A stretch of 64,000 nucleotides of DNA from Rallus limicola (Eukaryota > Chordata > Aves > Gruiformes > Rallidae): the NCBI GenBank assembly GCA_022605955.1, contig JAKCOZ010000001.1, positions 35,699,646 through 35,763,645 on the forward strand, read 5' to 3'. The position numbers and the translations under genes are program-made. This document shows, in pieces, positions 37,101-50,005 of the stretch; position 1 is the stretch's first letter, and each line of letters starts with the position of its first letter. The notes under the pieces are model-generated. The model did no database searches, was not told the DNA's origin, and saw nothing but the letters and a program-made list of their open reading frames with translations.

Positions 37101-40100
37101 TCACTGTAGATGCAAGACATACCTGAATGAGCTCAAAAGTACTTGCCACTTGATGCTTTCTGAGGCCTGTGTCAGTCCAAATGGAAGAAATCGAAATCTA
37201 GGGAAAATTATGTCCATTCAAGGTAAGTGAACTTAGGTTACATGGAACTTTGGTAATATGAAAGGATGCTATGATATATTCTGAGTAAATATGAATGTGA
37301 GAGGACCAAATTGCCATGATGATAATAGAATGAGCCCCAAATCTCTCATGGCCAGTAAGACTAAGCCACCTGCAGCAATTTGACTACTGAATGAGAATGA
37401 GACTACTGAATTCTGAGTAGAAGTGCTCAGGATAATCACAGAACATGAAGATAAAAGTGACTTGTTCATAAAGTGTATAAAGAATATGCAGGTGGTAGTG
37501 GAACATCAATAAAAACTATAAGGATACCCTTTACCTCTGGTCAACCTATGTTCTGAACAGAATGTCCAGAAGTTACAGTAAGGTTGTACATAATGCAAGT
37601 ACTGAAAGGTTAGAAAATGCTTGAATTGAGCTTTCTGTGTATCTATCTGCATTTCTCTCTGTACAGCCCTGGGCTGTCCCCTTGTTGTCTATGAATTGTG
37701 GCAGTTTGTCTTGAGGATCACACACTGTTTTTGCTGCAAGACTCTCTCATTCAGTGCCCTGGGTGGACAGCACTCAGTGATTGAGTGGCTCCTCAATATC
37801 TTTTTTTTACCCTCATATTTCAGTGCATAGCCCATGGACACAATTACTTTGTGCTATTCAGCCTCTTCCGTGTGACAGAATCACAAATATCCCCAAGGGA
37901 TTTTCCTGTGGTGTTACTCATTGCAAACTCTATTCATGCAGTATTTTTGTGGTGTGAGGGGTGGGTATTATCTGAGTTTTATATGTGAAGAAAGGCAGAC
38001 AGATTAAGATTAAAATTATCCTATCCTTTAATTTGGGCAGCTAGTTTGAGGCACCAAAGACCATATTTTTTGTGGAGTATTTGGTGCAATGACTAATCTA
38101 GCTTTAGGTGGGAATTTTCTGGCAGGAGCAGGGACAGGATTATTGTTAGACTGTCTTAATCACAGGACCACTTTTTCTCTTACAGAAATCTTGTTTTACA
38201 CAACTCAGGCCTTTCAGCCTCTGTTAGAGATGCCTTGAGAGACCGTACATCAGAAAACAGAATCATCCCAGAAAATAGTCCACCTCATGCAACTTTTATT
38301 CAGAGTGTTTGAGCTAATGGAAAAGCTGGGGGATGATGGTGAGTCGGCATCTTTCATGTAGTCTAGACAGTGTTAGAAGTGAAATATGAATATTACACAC
38401 AGCTCAACATTGGCAAATCCCACCCTTGGACAGTTTTGGAAGTTCACCTTAATTCTAGCTGTTTTGCAGTGTTGTTCACTGAAGACCAGAGCAGTGTGGG
38501 CTGCAGCAGCATAAGGGAAGTGGTGCACGGGTCATGGATGAAACAGAGCTACCCCAGTCTCCCTGATGGGGACAGCTGGAGGGAAGTAGATGGCACCAGG
38601 TGTCCAGCATAATGCCTTGACATGATCAGGAGGAAAACTAACGAACATTTATTGTCACTCATCCATACTCCTACATCTTCCTACATCCTCTTGGCATTTC
38701 TTAGAATAACTCTGGATGCCTCATGGCAGCTGTCACATTAGCCCTTCACCAGACAAGGAGACAGGAAACTAACTGTTATGGCTTTAACTGGTTGCAGGGT
38801 TACATTTCTCCTAGCAACTTTTAACCTCGAAGCAGAGTTGCTTTAGATCTTGTCAATATATGTTCCCCTTAAGATAAAGATAATTAAGGTTTATATCAAG
38901 TCAACAATTTTATTTAATGTGTTTCTTTCCATGCCTTTATCCTCTCTAAACACTTGGTCCCCCATCACATACCTAAAGCCTTGGACTCCTCCCACAGTCT
39001 TTTCAGCACTGGTGCTCACTGCCTACGCTTGCCATCCCCTATGGACTCAGTGTCTCTGCTTCCTTACCATGCACTGCCCAACATCTGGGCTCTTTCACAC
39101 ACAGGGTCTGGTTACTTGCCCTAGTCTTTCCACTTCCTCTTTCCATCCCAGAACCTTGTTTAATCTCTATCCCTCTCTGGCAGCAGTCAACATCTGCCAG
39201 CTCTGCCAGCATCTCCTCTTCCAAGGCTCTGTTTGATGTGACTTTTGCTACCCCCCTATTGCTCATCCTACTTTAATTTCCTATGCATTATCCCCATCCA
39301 TCTCCTTCTAGCCCTCTACCTTGCCTCATGTCCTTGCTGTTCCCAGCTGGGCAGGAGAGACAGCCTCTCTGCTTGCAGATCCTGAGCCCAGTGCTGCACA
39401 GCTGGGGCCTGTGGTTACGGGGACAGCCCTCCTCTGTCCTCCAGCCAAAGTCTGGAAAAGTTATGAGCAACTGCAAACAGAGGCTTATAATGCAACGTGC
39501 CAGATGAGTTTAACTCAGCATCACTACTCACTCTGCCAGTGATGGTGCCATCTGCAGCAGTCAGCAGAGATCAGAAGACTGCTGATGTGTGTCACTTGCA
39601 TTACCTGTACTTATACAATGAAACCATTTGCTAAAAATTTATTTTTATCTGCCCAAGAGGTGGATAAATTACACAGTACTTTCTGCTTATCTCTCTATCT
39701 CTGACGTGCAGCTCATATAAAGCTGGTAAAGACAGAAACAATGGGCAAGCTCCTGAATGAGTGTTCGAATAAGATACAAAATACTATTTTCTGCACCCAG
39801 CAGTCCACAATTCTTCACTAACAAAGCTAATAAAATTAAGACTGTTAACAAACAGATATATTGAAATTCAAGGAGCTAACTGCCTACCTGGACCTGTCTA
39901 AATAAATACCAATGTATTTATACGCTGGTCTCATGAAATGTCTAATCTGCAAAGTATTCACAGTGCAAGTGGGCTGTTCTATTTCATGAACAGATCTTCC
40001 AATGATGTAGGAGTTGTGTAAGGAATTATTTATTTTTTTTGCTTTTGATTCAAAATCAATCAAATGGAAAATCAAATTGGCGAATGGAATTAGCCATATG

Positions 40101-41970
40101 AGCTAAGACACTGCTCAGTGTTCAGCTAAATGGGAGCATCATGTGTAAGGGAAGAAATGGGGAGCTTGCCTGGAAGCATTACATTCTTTGAATGAGTACT
40201 TGCATCCTCTAGATGTGTGCCTTTCAAAAAACCCCAAACTGAAACTAAACAAACTTCAGGAGGAACACTGTGAGGAGCAAATAGATAAGGAAAATGAACT
40301 GGCTGGGTACAAGTTTTTAATCTATTAATTGTTACGCTATTTGGACATTTCAACTGCAATCCTTGCACTATTAAGAAAGCTTGGAAAACTTTGAAGTACA
40401 AAGCTGTAATACAAAACCAGAACAGGTTTGAACCATTAAGACAAGGATCCATCTAGGGCCATAGCCACATCTCTGCCAAGGTGCGATTCTTTAGAAGAAT
40501 GTACTCATATCATTGTAATCAAAAATTGTGGAGTCATCGGGGAATTTTTTTACCCAAATCTCACAGTTAGCAGGTGATTTATAGATGTTCTCCTTCTCTA
40601 ACTGCTTATCCTTCTTAATAACCCGATAAACTCTCAGATACAGTGATAGCCAGTGGGAATGCAAATATGATATATTAAAAATAAACAATAATTGAGAATT
40701 TAAAATTTCCTTCCATCAGTTACAACAGGTTGTTTATTTCACTGAATAGTTTAGCTATACTTAGTTCTTTATGGTTCATTGCACTCATAGTGCCAAATAA
40801 CTTCTAAATAAAACTGAGGGGTGAAAACTTGAGGCTGGAAATGTTCATGATGATATGTGTTCTGATTTTTTGAACAGAGCAAATCAGATAATCTGAACCA
40901 ATAGTCCCCACGAAGGAGCTGTTTTAGAGTAGCACTGTCAATACTGAGAGTTATGACCTTGCTTCATAAACTAAAGGTTATTATGGCCTCCCCACCATCA
41001 AGTCTCTCAGTGGTTAATTACCACAACGATTACATATTGGCCCATTTTTTCCATTCTGAATGCTTTTAGTTTAAATTTCCAGCCATTTGATATTGGATTT
41101 GCCTTTTTTTTTTTTCAGGTTAAAGATCACAAACATTATGATGAAGTTAATTTACTTTTGACTATTTAATAGAAAACTATTTTGGATACCCTCAATACAT
41201 TTTTTCTTATTCTGACAGCTTTTCTAAAGTTGAATAGTACAAAAGATCATTTTACTGAAGGCACAGCTGACATTAGGCAAAATCTTTTAAAAAAGAAATC
41301 TGGGATTCTAGGACAGCCAATGATGCACTGGGATAGAAACCATCTGCCTGTAGCAATGCCACAGGATGTGTACGCAAGAATCTGTTCCTCAGTGGACACC
41401 AGGGTGCAAAATACTGAGAATAAAAAGAAATGCAAATGCAATTGACAACATCCAGGAGGACAAAACAGCCTGAAGAGCCTAAGCATGAGATCTGCCATGA
41501 ATCTTCAGCACTACTGCAGAGCAGTCCCCAAAGGGACAGATGGTAGGAAATTCTGCAGTCATATCTGGTTAACCTGAACCCATTTCTAAAATCAATGTTA
41601 CATATCCTTTTAAACCAGTTATCATCTTTTCAGTGGCTATCATCTTTGAGAGACCATGCTCAGATAAATTGAGAAATCAGACCTGTACTACGTTTATCTG
41701 ATTCTTTCCCAGACAGAAAAGCTGTGTAAATTGTCCATTTAATCCCTCTCCACAGACATCATAATTTACTGTTTTCATTACTGGAAGAAGTAAATGAGAG
41801 GTAGGAAGGATGCATTTCTAGAATACATATTTTAAATTTTATTCTAAATTTATTTGAAAAGGTGTTTTCTTCATTGGAGATTTCGTTTTCAATTTTGCAT
41901 GATGTAAGAAGGCAAAACCCGAATATTTTTAAGGGCAGAATAATTTGTTGTGTGTCTACAACAGCTGGAT

Positions 41971-42028
41971 GAATATATAAATATATATATATTTATATAA
42001 AATAAAATAATAAAAATATATATAAATA
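41971..42028. repeat. AT-rich simple repeat
   Basis: Degenerate (AT)n and (AAAAT)n sequence over 58 bases, including ATATATATAT and TATATATAAATA words. No coding content. Confidence 0.9.
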
Positions 42029-45000
42029 CTTCCACCTCATGGAATTTAAGGAAGAATCACTTTGGCCAGGCTCCTGCCCCTCATCTGGTGTCCTGTCTCC
42101 ACCCATCCCCTCTTTCTTTTCTCTTTTTGTGGGGTTTTCTGTGTATTGGTCTCCTAGAAACTACAGATCAGGAATTGTAACCACACTTACACTGTCAGTT
42201 TTCTCTTTTTAAAAGATGCTGAGAGTTTTGCTCAATTCATCAGGAGAATGGTTTTCCAGACAACTATGCGAATTAGGTGGGACTCACAGATCTGCAGCAG
42301 GGGAGTACAGAGATCAAAATGAAGTCGAGACTCTACACCATCACAATAAATTTTACAGCAGGCTACGTTTTTTGGGAATGAGGGCTCATTTGTGCAGTCC
42401 AGAAAGGACAAGCTTTACCTGCTTTACCTGGTTTTGATACCTCTACTGCTACAGTCTGAGAGTTTTCCTCTGCCTGGTGAGTCATGGTCATGAATGCAGA
42501 AAACTATCAGTGCTGTGGCCTTACTCACTAGTCACAGATACTGAATGGATATAACAATTTATCCATGTTTCCAGCGCAGAGTGTTAAAAAAAACCCCTAA
42601 AACCACAAGTAAAATATAATTCACATACCAAAATTTGATTAATTTTTGACCTGTGGTTTCCTCCCAGAAGGGTGATCCAGTTCATTACATCAGTTACTTT
42701 ATTCAGTCCTAAATCTACAAAAGGTCTCCAATGGTACAGCACTGAGAGCTGCAAATACCTTGGGATTTCCAGCATGCACCTTGTGGTGCTTTGGGCACTC
42801 CTTCAAGAGTGACCAAACAGGGTTTTGCCCTTGCTCAGACAATATTTATTTGTGTTGAGCAGTCTTAATATGACAGTATTGTGAAAGAGCCTTGGAGGCA
42901 GAAACCAGAGCCTGATCCTCCTTCTCTGACTTCACCTGAAAGTCCTGATCCTCATGATGGTCACACCTCAGTAAGGTGAGGGAAACCACTTCAACAGGAG
43001 GAAAAAAACAGCCATGTCCACGGTGAAAACCTGAACACAAGAAAAATGCCTGGGAAGGTGGCAATGGGCTCCCTCAGCCCCATGCTCTATGGATGAGTAC
43101 TGTGCCTGAGCACACCGGTCAGCCCTTCCAGCCTGGACCAGTACCTTGGGTGTTTCCTGCTCACCCATGCAGCCTGAACCCTATCTGACCAGGGTGAAAC
43201 GAAGGGTGTTAAGTGTCCAGGCTCTGAGGGAGTTAGCGTTACTCTCTCAGTAAGAATTAAGGAACTTAATTCATTAACATATCAGGTGTCTATGGATTTC
43301 AAGCATTGGCAGAGTCAGCCAGCCATCGAGCAGAGTTTTCATGGATCTATATTTGGACTGGAGTCCAGGGAGGCAGTTTGGTAGGATGTCAGTGTGACAA
43401 AGTGACAGGCTTGTACGAATCTTCACTTTCTCTTCAGAACGATAGTTAATAGGGCTTGGAGTTACAGAGAGCACAGATGTGAGACCCATTTCTTGCCATG
43501 ACTTTGGTCGTCTGACTCTCACACTGCTCCAGGAGGGGTATCCAGTTGCTCTGTGCTTCACCAAATTTTTCTTGCTGACATCCTTTCCTTGACACTTCCA
43601 GCAAAGCTCTTTCCTCTTCCTATTCCCCTCCCCAAGCCAACAGACACTTTAAATATACAAAAAGTACAGCTGAAACTTTCATTTAGATTCCTGACGACTG
43701 GCACCACAGTTATTATATCCCCAGACTGACAGTTCCTGCTGATTGGTGCCACTCAATTCAGAAAGCAATATCACTTTGATATATCAGCCTGGCAACTGCC
43801 TGCAGGAAGCTATTCTAGTCCCTCTCTCTGAATTTCACTCTAAGAAATATACTCCTTTCAACAGGATTTTCTCAGGGAAAGAAAGCCAGAACATATAAGA
43901 GATGGGATGGGAAGCTCAGTATGCCCCCCACAGCCTTAAACAAGAGCACCTTGTCTCTTATTGAGGAGGTAGTAACTCTACAGGGGACAAAGGTCCTAGG
44001 AAGAGCCTTTACTCTAGGATTTTACACACTTGAAAAATCCAGGTCTTGTTCATGGAAAAAGGAAAGGGTTTTTAAAAATTTACTACTGACCTCTACACCC
44101 TGTATGAAGACTTTGGCAAGTTGGTGTTTTAAGAATATGTTGTTTGATGTTTCAGTTCAGGCTTTGTTGTGGAACTCAAAGGTCAAATAGTCAAGATGTT
44201 ATGGAGCAAAAACTGCTGGGAGAGTTGTGCACAGCAGCACTCACTTCAGCTCGGAGGATTAGGAGAGAGTTCCCTGGGATACTTACACTACTCAGCTGCT
44301 GCCAAGTTAGGGGACAGTCCATTTGTGCAGTGTGGGAATCTACCTGTGCTAATATTTATAGCTGAAAAGTAGAGACAAAAGCATAGTTCTTAAAGAGGTT
44401 CTCGCAAAGGTGGAAACCAGCACAGCTGGACTATAAGAAGTGGAGGATTTTTATTTATATGCTTTAGAAGGGAGAGAATCTGACACTAAGGAGTTGTAGA
44501 ACCAGAGTACAATTTGACCAAAGTCAATCTACATTCCATATATATTCTAACTAATCATCTGGTACAAAGCTAATCATGTTCTCTTGCTTCTAACTGCTGA
44601 AGTGTTTCTTATTTTTTCTGAAAGACAATATCAATCCACCTCAGTCATGACCATCTCTTCTCAATCTTATTCAACCAGTGGTCTCAGTACAGAATTTTTC
44701 CTTCTGTCCCATGGCACAAGCAAAATCTGAATTTGACCTCTCTATGCAAGCATCTAGGGCTGGTCTCTTGGGGTTCCCTGACATGCTCTGAAGACAGTCT
44801 TGGAGATCCATAGTTTAACTCTCCTGCCAGTTCCTCTGCTTTGTTTTTTTAATGCTTAAGAAAGTTATGTTTCAGTTCTTAGGGAACAATTGCCTGGCTG
44901 CTACTTAATTCTAACAGTCTTTCCTATTCCTAGGTAACCACTTGTATAGAGGTAGGTTGCTCTCACAATAGCAATGCCAGCCAGAGCCTGTGGTTCAACC

Positions 45001-46059
45001 TGAAAGCTTCGGGAGCAGACATGGGTGTATGCTGTGAAGTGTTTTGCTAGAATTGCCAGTAGCAAGAGCCCAAGGACTTTCCAGAGATGCAGGTGGCTGC
45101 TTATGATTTCTTCATCTTCTCTGAATGTGATTGCACTCCCTTTAGCTATTGTGTGTATCATCCTTCCATTTAGAGTTATTTTCTTAAGTGTGTCTGGAGG
45201 GCAGTGGAAGGCTTTTAGTGAAGTTGTATTGCATGCTTCAGTAGTGCTGTATGAGAATATTCATTCAATGGTTTATTTAAAAAGGAAGCAGATGTTTTTG
45301 ACATGTCAGAAATGTAAGAACACTTTATCCTGGTGAACTGTTTCTATTGGTTCCTACAGATATTATTCACCTGTGTGGGTCTCCAAAGAAAGAAAGAAAG
45401 AAAGAAAGAGCATTTACAAGCAGCAGAGAACTCCTCTTGAATTCTCCAACATGCTGCTGCAGACGGAGGTCACAGCATCCCTGTGCACTTTGTTATTAAT
45501 ACAATTGTAGGTGGAGCAGGTGGCAACACCTGTTTTATTAAATCCTATTAATGGAACACGTGGCCAAAAATACCCTTTTTGTTTAGATTGCTGTATAGCT
45601 ACTAGCTGCTGAGATGTAAAGACAAGCTAGCTATTCAGCACATTTTCCCAAAGATTCTTACTGATTTGTTTTGTAACAACAAAACCACAGTTTCATCTTC
45701 TTACCCTTCCTCTTCCCGCTATCACCCCTTCGCTCCCTTGCTAGGGTGGAACATTTTATACTTTATCTGTCTGTTTGCATACAGTCAGTGAAGTAATTAG
45801 GTCTCCTTCTTCAGCCCACCTATGAAGGAGATGCCATCATGTAAAAAAGGCTGTTTTATATGTCTTTCAAAGCTACTGCTACCTGCATGAAACTGTATTT
45901 CTGAATGACATTATTGCCAAGAAGTTAGAATATGAGGTATCTGACAGCTCTCTGTATCTGCAAACCCTGACATCCTCATTTACATGCATGAAAGCAAGTG
46001 AGAAAAAGAAAGAAAATCCTACATTGCCATGTGACTCCTAAGGCAGCTGCATATAATAT
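42029..46059. other. Unique non-coding DNA, nothing recognised
   Basis: Background sequence with short frames (up to 103 codons at 45025-45336, no recognisable domain). The only low-complexity feature of note is the AAAG run near 45385-45410. Confidence 0.45.
45385..45410. repeat. (AAAG)n microsatellite
   Basis: Six consecutive AAAG units on the plus strand, uninterrupted. It may vary in length between individuals. Confidence 0.92.
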
Positions 46060-46320
46060 TAAAAAATTGAGACTTCTGGTGTTTGTACAGGAGCTGGAAG
46101 AACATGTGAATCGTTTCTTTCGGGTAAGTTGATTAATGGACTACTAAGTGGTGCACTGGAGGATGAATGGGTTGTGTTCAGAACGCTTGGCGTCATAGTG
46201 CAGTCATCACAGCTTGCCAGGCTGTGCACATACAACGCCTCTGAGAGGAGCAGTACCGCCTGAGACACCTTGGCCTGTACAGTGCCTCTCACCCCCCACA
46301 CTATGAAACACTAAAGGGAA
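46060..46320. other. CpG-bearing block with exon-like signals on both strands
   Basis: On the plus strand, an acceptor-like TTTGTACAG (ends 46090) and a perfect donor GTAAGT (46124-46129) bracket 33 in-frame bases (46091-46123) reading ELEEHVNRFFR. On the minus strand, an open frame runs from just after a CCCTTTAG acceptor-like site (about 46311) to TAA at 46059. It reads in a protein-like way, with a serine/proline-rich part including NTTHSSSSAPLSSPLINLPE. Six CpGs lie in about 150 bases, above the local background. I recognise no family for either reading, and both cannot easily be true. A conserved non-coding element is an equally good explanation. Confidence 0.2.
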
Positions 46321-47057
46321 TATTGCAATGAACCTGCTACCTCCTTCCTGGGAATTTGGTTAAGTATAATTTGAATTTAAAATTGTGCTCAGAAATGTAT
46401 AAACCTCCCCCACCCCACCCCCATAGGGCAATATTTCAGATAGCACAACAATTAATTTAAAGAGTCCTTTGTGGGAGGAAGAGAAAATTCAGGACTATTC
46501 TTGTAGCTGGATTAACTTTCTTACATAGACAACAAATAATGCAGCCAAGGAAAACAAAAAGATGACAAGGGAAAACGTTCCTGCAAAATGTTTCTGTTTC
46601 TGGTGCTGACTCTCTTTTACACCCTCTCTGTCACAGAAATGCAGCACCTGGTCAGACTGGCTGCTCGTACAGCTAGCAAGTCCTTCCTGGTGTCTGGCTG
46701 TCAAAGGCATTGATTTGTCTCACCATGTCACTCATGGCTCACAACAAAAGGGCGAGACTTGCAAACTACAGACTGTTTTTAGATGTAAAATGGAGAAGGA
46801 GATTTATTTTTAAAAAAAAAGAAAAACAGAAAATAAAAAAGCTGAAGATGGACATGACCCCTTGGGAGTGTTAGTAGGATCTGTGTGCTTCTCTCCAATG
46901 TATTTCTGGAGATTTCAAAGGAACAGGCTGAGGTGGTGAGGTTGCTAATTTCCCTCCCTCCAGCTGGTTATCACCCAGCTGCCTCCCAAGCATGAGTAAG
47001 GCTCAATAGTGCTAGGAGGAGGACACTGTTGTAGTGGGGTGATGAGAAACCCATGAG
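46321..47057. other. Unique non-coding DNA, nothing recognised
   Basis: Background sequence. A C-rich word (CCCCCACCCCACCCCC) lies at about 46407-46423, and an A-rich patch at about 46809-46840. No gene or repeat family is recognised. Confidence 0.45.
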
Positions 47058-47146
47058 GGTTTAACTTTTTAACTTGTTTCCAGTATCACATGACCTTCCT
47101 GCTTGGAAGGACTGTCAGTTTTTTAAAATTAGTTAAAAAGTTAACC
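47058..47146. repeat. Concentric imperfect inverted repeat
   Basis: The outer arms GGTTTAACTTTTTAACT (47058-47074) and AGTTAAAAAGTTAACC (47131-47146) are reverse complements except for one missing base. An inner perfect 6-bp stem CCTTCC/GGAAGG (47094-47099 and 47105-47110) has a 5-base loop. Both pairs share the same centre near 47102, so the whole 89 bases form one interrupted palindrome. No named transposon is recognised. The middle part pairs poorly, which argues against a microRNA precursor. Confidence 0.65.
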
Positions 47147-47603
47147 AACAACAGCATATATGGATAAAAACTGTCCATTTTGTTTTATAGCACTCCCATG
47201 CCTCACAGTCTATTCAGTGAAATAGTCTCAACATGTAGAGCTAAACAGGAAATACGTTCTGCAGTTTTCTATAGGAAAAGGAAAATGCTACAACAACCCA
47301 GGGAATTCTCAGAAAATGTGAAACACAGGTGACTCAACAATCTGATGTACAGTCTGTGTAAGGTCAGCCACATCTGGATATATATGATGCTATTGTAGAT
47401 GTGAGTAAAAGAGGAGAACAATGAATAGAAAAGAAAAATGTGGGATGGGGAGGAAGGCTGCAGAACTAAATCCAAGCCTTTTTTAAATGGACACTAATCC
47501 ACTGATTTCACAGAAATGATAATATACTTCTAAGGACAAAATGGATAGAAGGTTTTGACTGACTGGTTTCATACAACTCGTAACCTATCACTTGTGATAT
47601 GTC
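47147..47603. other. Unique non-coding DNA, nothing recognised
   Basis: Short interval between the inverted repeat and a CR1 copy. Nothing was recognised. Confidence 0.45.
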
Positions 47604-47970
47604 ATAGAATCATTGAATAATAGAATCATATAATGATGTTTGGGCTGGAAAAAGCTTTAAAGATCATCCAGTTTCATCCCTGCTGCCACGGACAGGGACA
47701 CCCTTCACTAGACCAGGTTGCCCAAAGCCCTGTCCAACCTCGCCTTGAACACTGCTAGGGAGGGAGCAGCCACAGCTTCTCTGGGCAACCTGTTACTGTG
47801 CCTCACCACCCTCATGGTAAAAGAATTTCTTCCAAACGTCTAATCTAAAGATAGCTTTCTTCAGCTTAAGGCCATTACTCCTTGTCCTATCACAATTATC
47901 CCTGATAAACAGTCCCTCTCCTTCTTTCCTGTAGGCTCCTCCTCCAGGAACTGGTACCACAAGGCCCACT
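47604..47970 (-). mobile_element. CR1 LINE, 3' end (antisense)
   Basis: A 5'-truncated CR1 on the minus strand. The 3' tail is at 47604-47630 (ATAGAATCATTGAATAATAGAATCAT, complement of the ATTCTATGA units, slightly expanded). Next come the UTR complement (TTAAAGATCATCCAG at about 47658) and the segment complementary to the tryptic CR1 end (GACAGGGACACCCTTCACTAGACCAGG). The coding tail follows: minus-strand frames show AYRKEGEGLFIRD and FRLDVWKKFF, with a frameshift before the HWNRLPRE equivalent. Similarity fades at about 47970. Inactive. Confidence 0.93.
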
Positions 47971-49962
47971 GCAGAAATGCACCACCTATGTTTCTCCCAC
48001 AGCAACAAAGAGAGGTGAGTGTTATCAACAATGAGTTCAGACTACTGAATTCTCTGCAACTCTTCTCAGGACAGCATAGCAAATTTATAGATCCTCTACA
48101 TTTTTTCTGCTAATGGTCTTATAGCAAGAGTACCTTCACAGATTCCACTCAGAGCTATTTGCAAACTTCATTGTTAATGGGAAATATCATTTTGGTTTTG
48201 TCAGTTGCATTTGTAGAAGAGATGCATTGCTGACAAGGTTTTCTGAGTTTGCTGTTGTTTTCCTAGAGCTACTTTGTACATTTTCAAATGAAGTATTTCT
48301 TCATAATAAGATATGTCAAACTTCATTTCGCAGTGAATCAAAGAGATTCTGCATTGAAGTGCCTGGGGAGAACTGTAGAAACTGAAGCGTGCCTAGAATT
48401 AAAACTTGAGGTTAGGCAGTTTGTCCTAAAACTCAGGTTAAACATCAAAGATTCCTAGAAGATGATAGAAGATACTCTCTGTACTGTAGAAGATAGACCA
48501 CAGTAATTAATCGCATACGATTACTTTCTTGTTTTCCCATATTTCAGTATTCTGACTTGATAAAGTTCCCCTGATACACTGGTCACATGCATATACTTAC
48601 TTGAGAATAAATACTTCTGGAGCCCACCAGAGGCACTACCAGAGCCTGAGATCTGATCTTATTTCCTATGCTTAACAGGCTCAAGGCCTGATTTATAGTT
48701 GCTTGGAAGAGTCAAAAAGATCCAGATTCTAGAGGCAATGATGTCTGTGCTTCAGAAGGTAGCAGTCTGCCTCTGAATCATGAGGTGTTGAACAGTACAT
48801 AAATCTCAATACTGTGAGGTACTAAATCCTCTGGTACTGTTCCAGTAATGTATTTAAGCAAGTGACTGGTTCCCTCCTGAAAACGAACCCATGCAAACAT
48901 GTTGGGCTGGGTTGAGTCAAAGTCTTTGATACTTTGGAAAGCTGGAATCATGCCTCTTTCCATGATATAGGATATATAGCTGGGTTGTTTTCATCAGTTC
49001 TAATTATCATTTACATAACTGAGTTTTCCCCTAGTGTCCCCCATCAGATGCCTCAAGATGTGTACTGATAAATAAAGGCATTCAAAATTAGCATTCGCTT
49101 TGAACAATGTAACTGCCCTAAGTTTAGCACAAGCTCAAATTATGTCTGTACATATAGTTGTGTTGATAGTTATATGTGTATATGGGTTCTGTTTTCATGT
49201 TCATGAAAGGAGAATTTTTGTCAGATATTATATATATGATTCTGATATTCAACACAAATTCCTCTGTTAAAATTCTGAAAAGATAGATTATGAGAAAAAA
49301 ATCTGTGAGTATATTCCAAAATTTTTGCCAAAGCTATAAAAATGTCCCAGGAAAAGACAACCTGTTCACTAATTTTTTTAGTCTGTTAAAGATGAAGGCT
49401 AAATGTGTTTAATGGTTTGCTCTTCTATAGACATGAATAAGAAGGCTTCTATACAGTTTGGTTTTTGATATAACACTCAAAACTTGTTTGGAATATCATT
49501 TCTAGGATCATGCTTACCCAGTCACAGTTTCAAAGCCTTTTCCTTTCCCTTCTATTCCTTTCCCTTCCCTTCCTTAAATGACTAATAAAAGTGTATTGTA
49601 TTGAAATATTTGAATCTTTGCCTTTTCTGTCCCTCTTTTGCACTAGAACCTGTCACTTTTAAGTTACTCATCTCACAAAATAGCAGATAGGAAAAAGTAA
49701 TAAGTTGCATTCAAGACAGGGTGAGCTCGCCCCTCCATTCTGTTCACAGCAAGTGGCTTCCTTTTTTGAATGTTTATAAAAACTATGTCTTTGTAGCAAA
49801 GATTTCCCTCACCTCAGCTTTTTCATCTGCATTGCATCTCCTTTAAAATAACACAGGTTTTGCAATTAATTCTGAATATTTCAGTGTCCCATGTGATTTT
49901 ATAAAACTTTTACTTTTTTCTTTAATATAGAAATATTATACTAATACAAGAACAAATATTGC
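47971..49962. other. Unique non-coding DNA, nothing recognised
   Basis: AT-rich background. A pyrimidine simple repeat of CCCTT-type units lies at about 49537-49576. No gene or transposon family is recognised. Confidence 0.45.
49537..49576. repeat. (CCCTT)n-type pyrimidine repeat
   Basis: Degenerate TTCCC/CCCTT units over 40 bases on the plus strand, no purines apart from one A. Confidence 0.8.
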
Positions 49963-50005
49963 TGTCCTGGTTTCAACTAGGATAGAGAGTTGTTTATGTA
50001 GAGAA
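49963..50005 (+). mobile_element. Possible 5' edge of another avian LTR (fragment)
   Basis: TGTCCTGGTTTCAACTAGGA at 49963 followed by TAGAGAGTT resembles the 5' edge that I know from a widespread avian LTR family. It begins with TG as an LTR should. Only about 40 bases match. The rest of such an LTR is not seen downstream, and the edge differs from that of the complete LTR at 51376. It may be a small deletion remnant or a chance match. Confidence 0.4.

Larger units (their letters stand above)
31903..41970. other. Long unique non-coding stretch with low-complexity patches
   Basis: No transposon family or gene is recognised across about 10 kb. Low-complexity patches are a polypyrimidine tract at 33644-33737, a G/T-rich stretch at 34116-34181, and a small tandem duplication (GTACTAATAG twice) at 34079-34120. 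A CpG-bearing patch with a CACGTG E-box lies at 36160-36215. The longest frames (112 codons at 34466-34804, 115 at 36618-36965, 128 at 38850-39236) have no recognisable domains and are within chance expectation. Confidence 0.45.

Noticed and set aside
38850..39236. 128-codon plus-strand frame as a coding exon
   Set aside because: No recognisable domain, skewed serine/leucine/threonine/proline content from C/T-rich DNA, and length within chance expectation for 64 kb in six frames.
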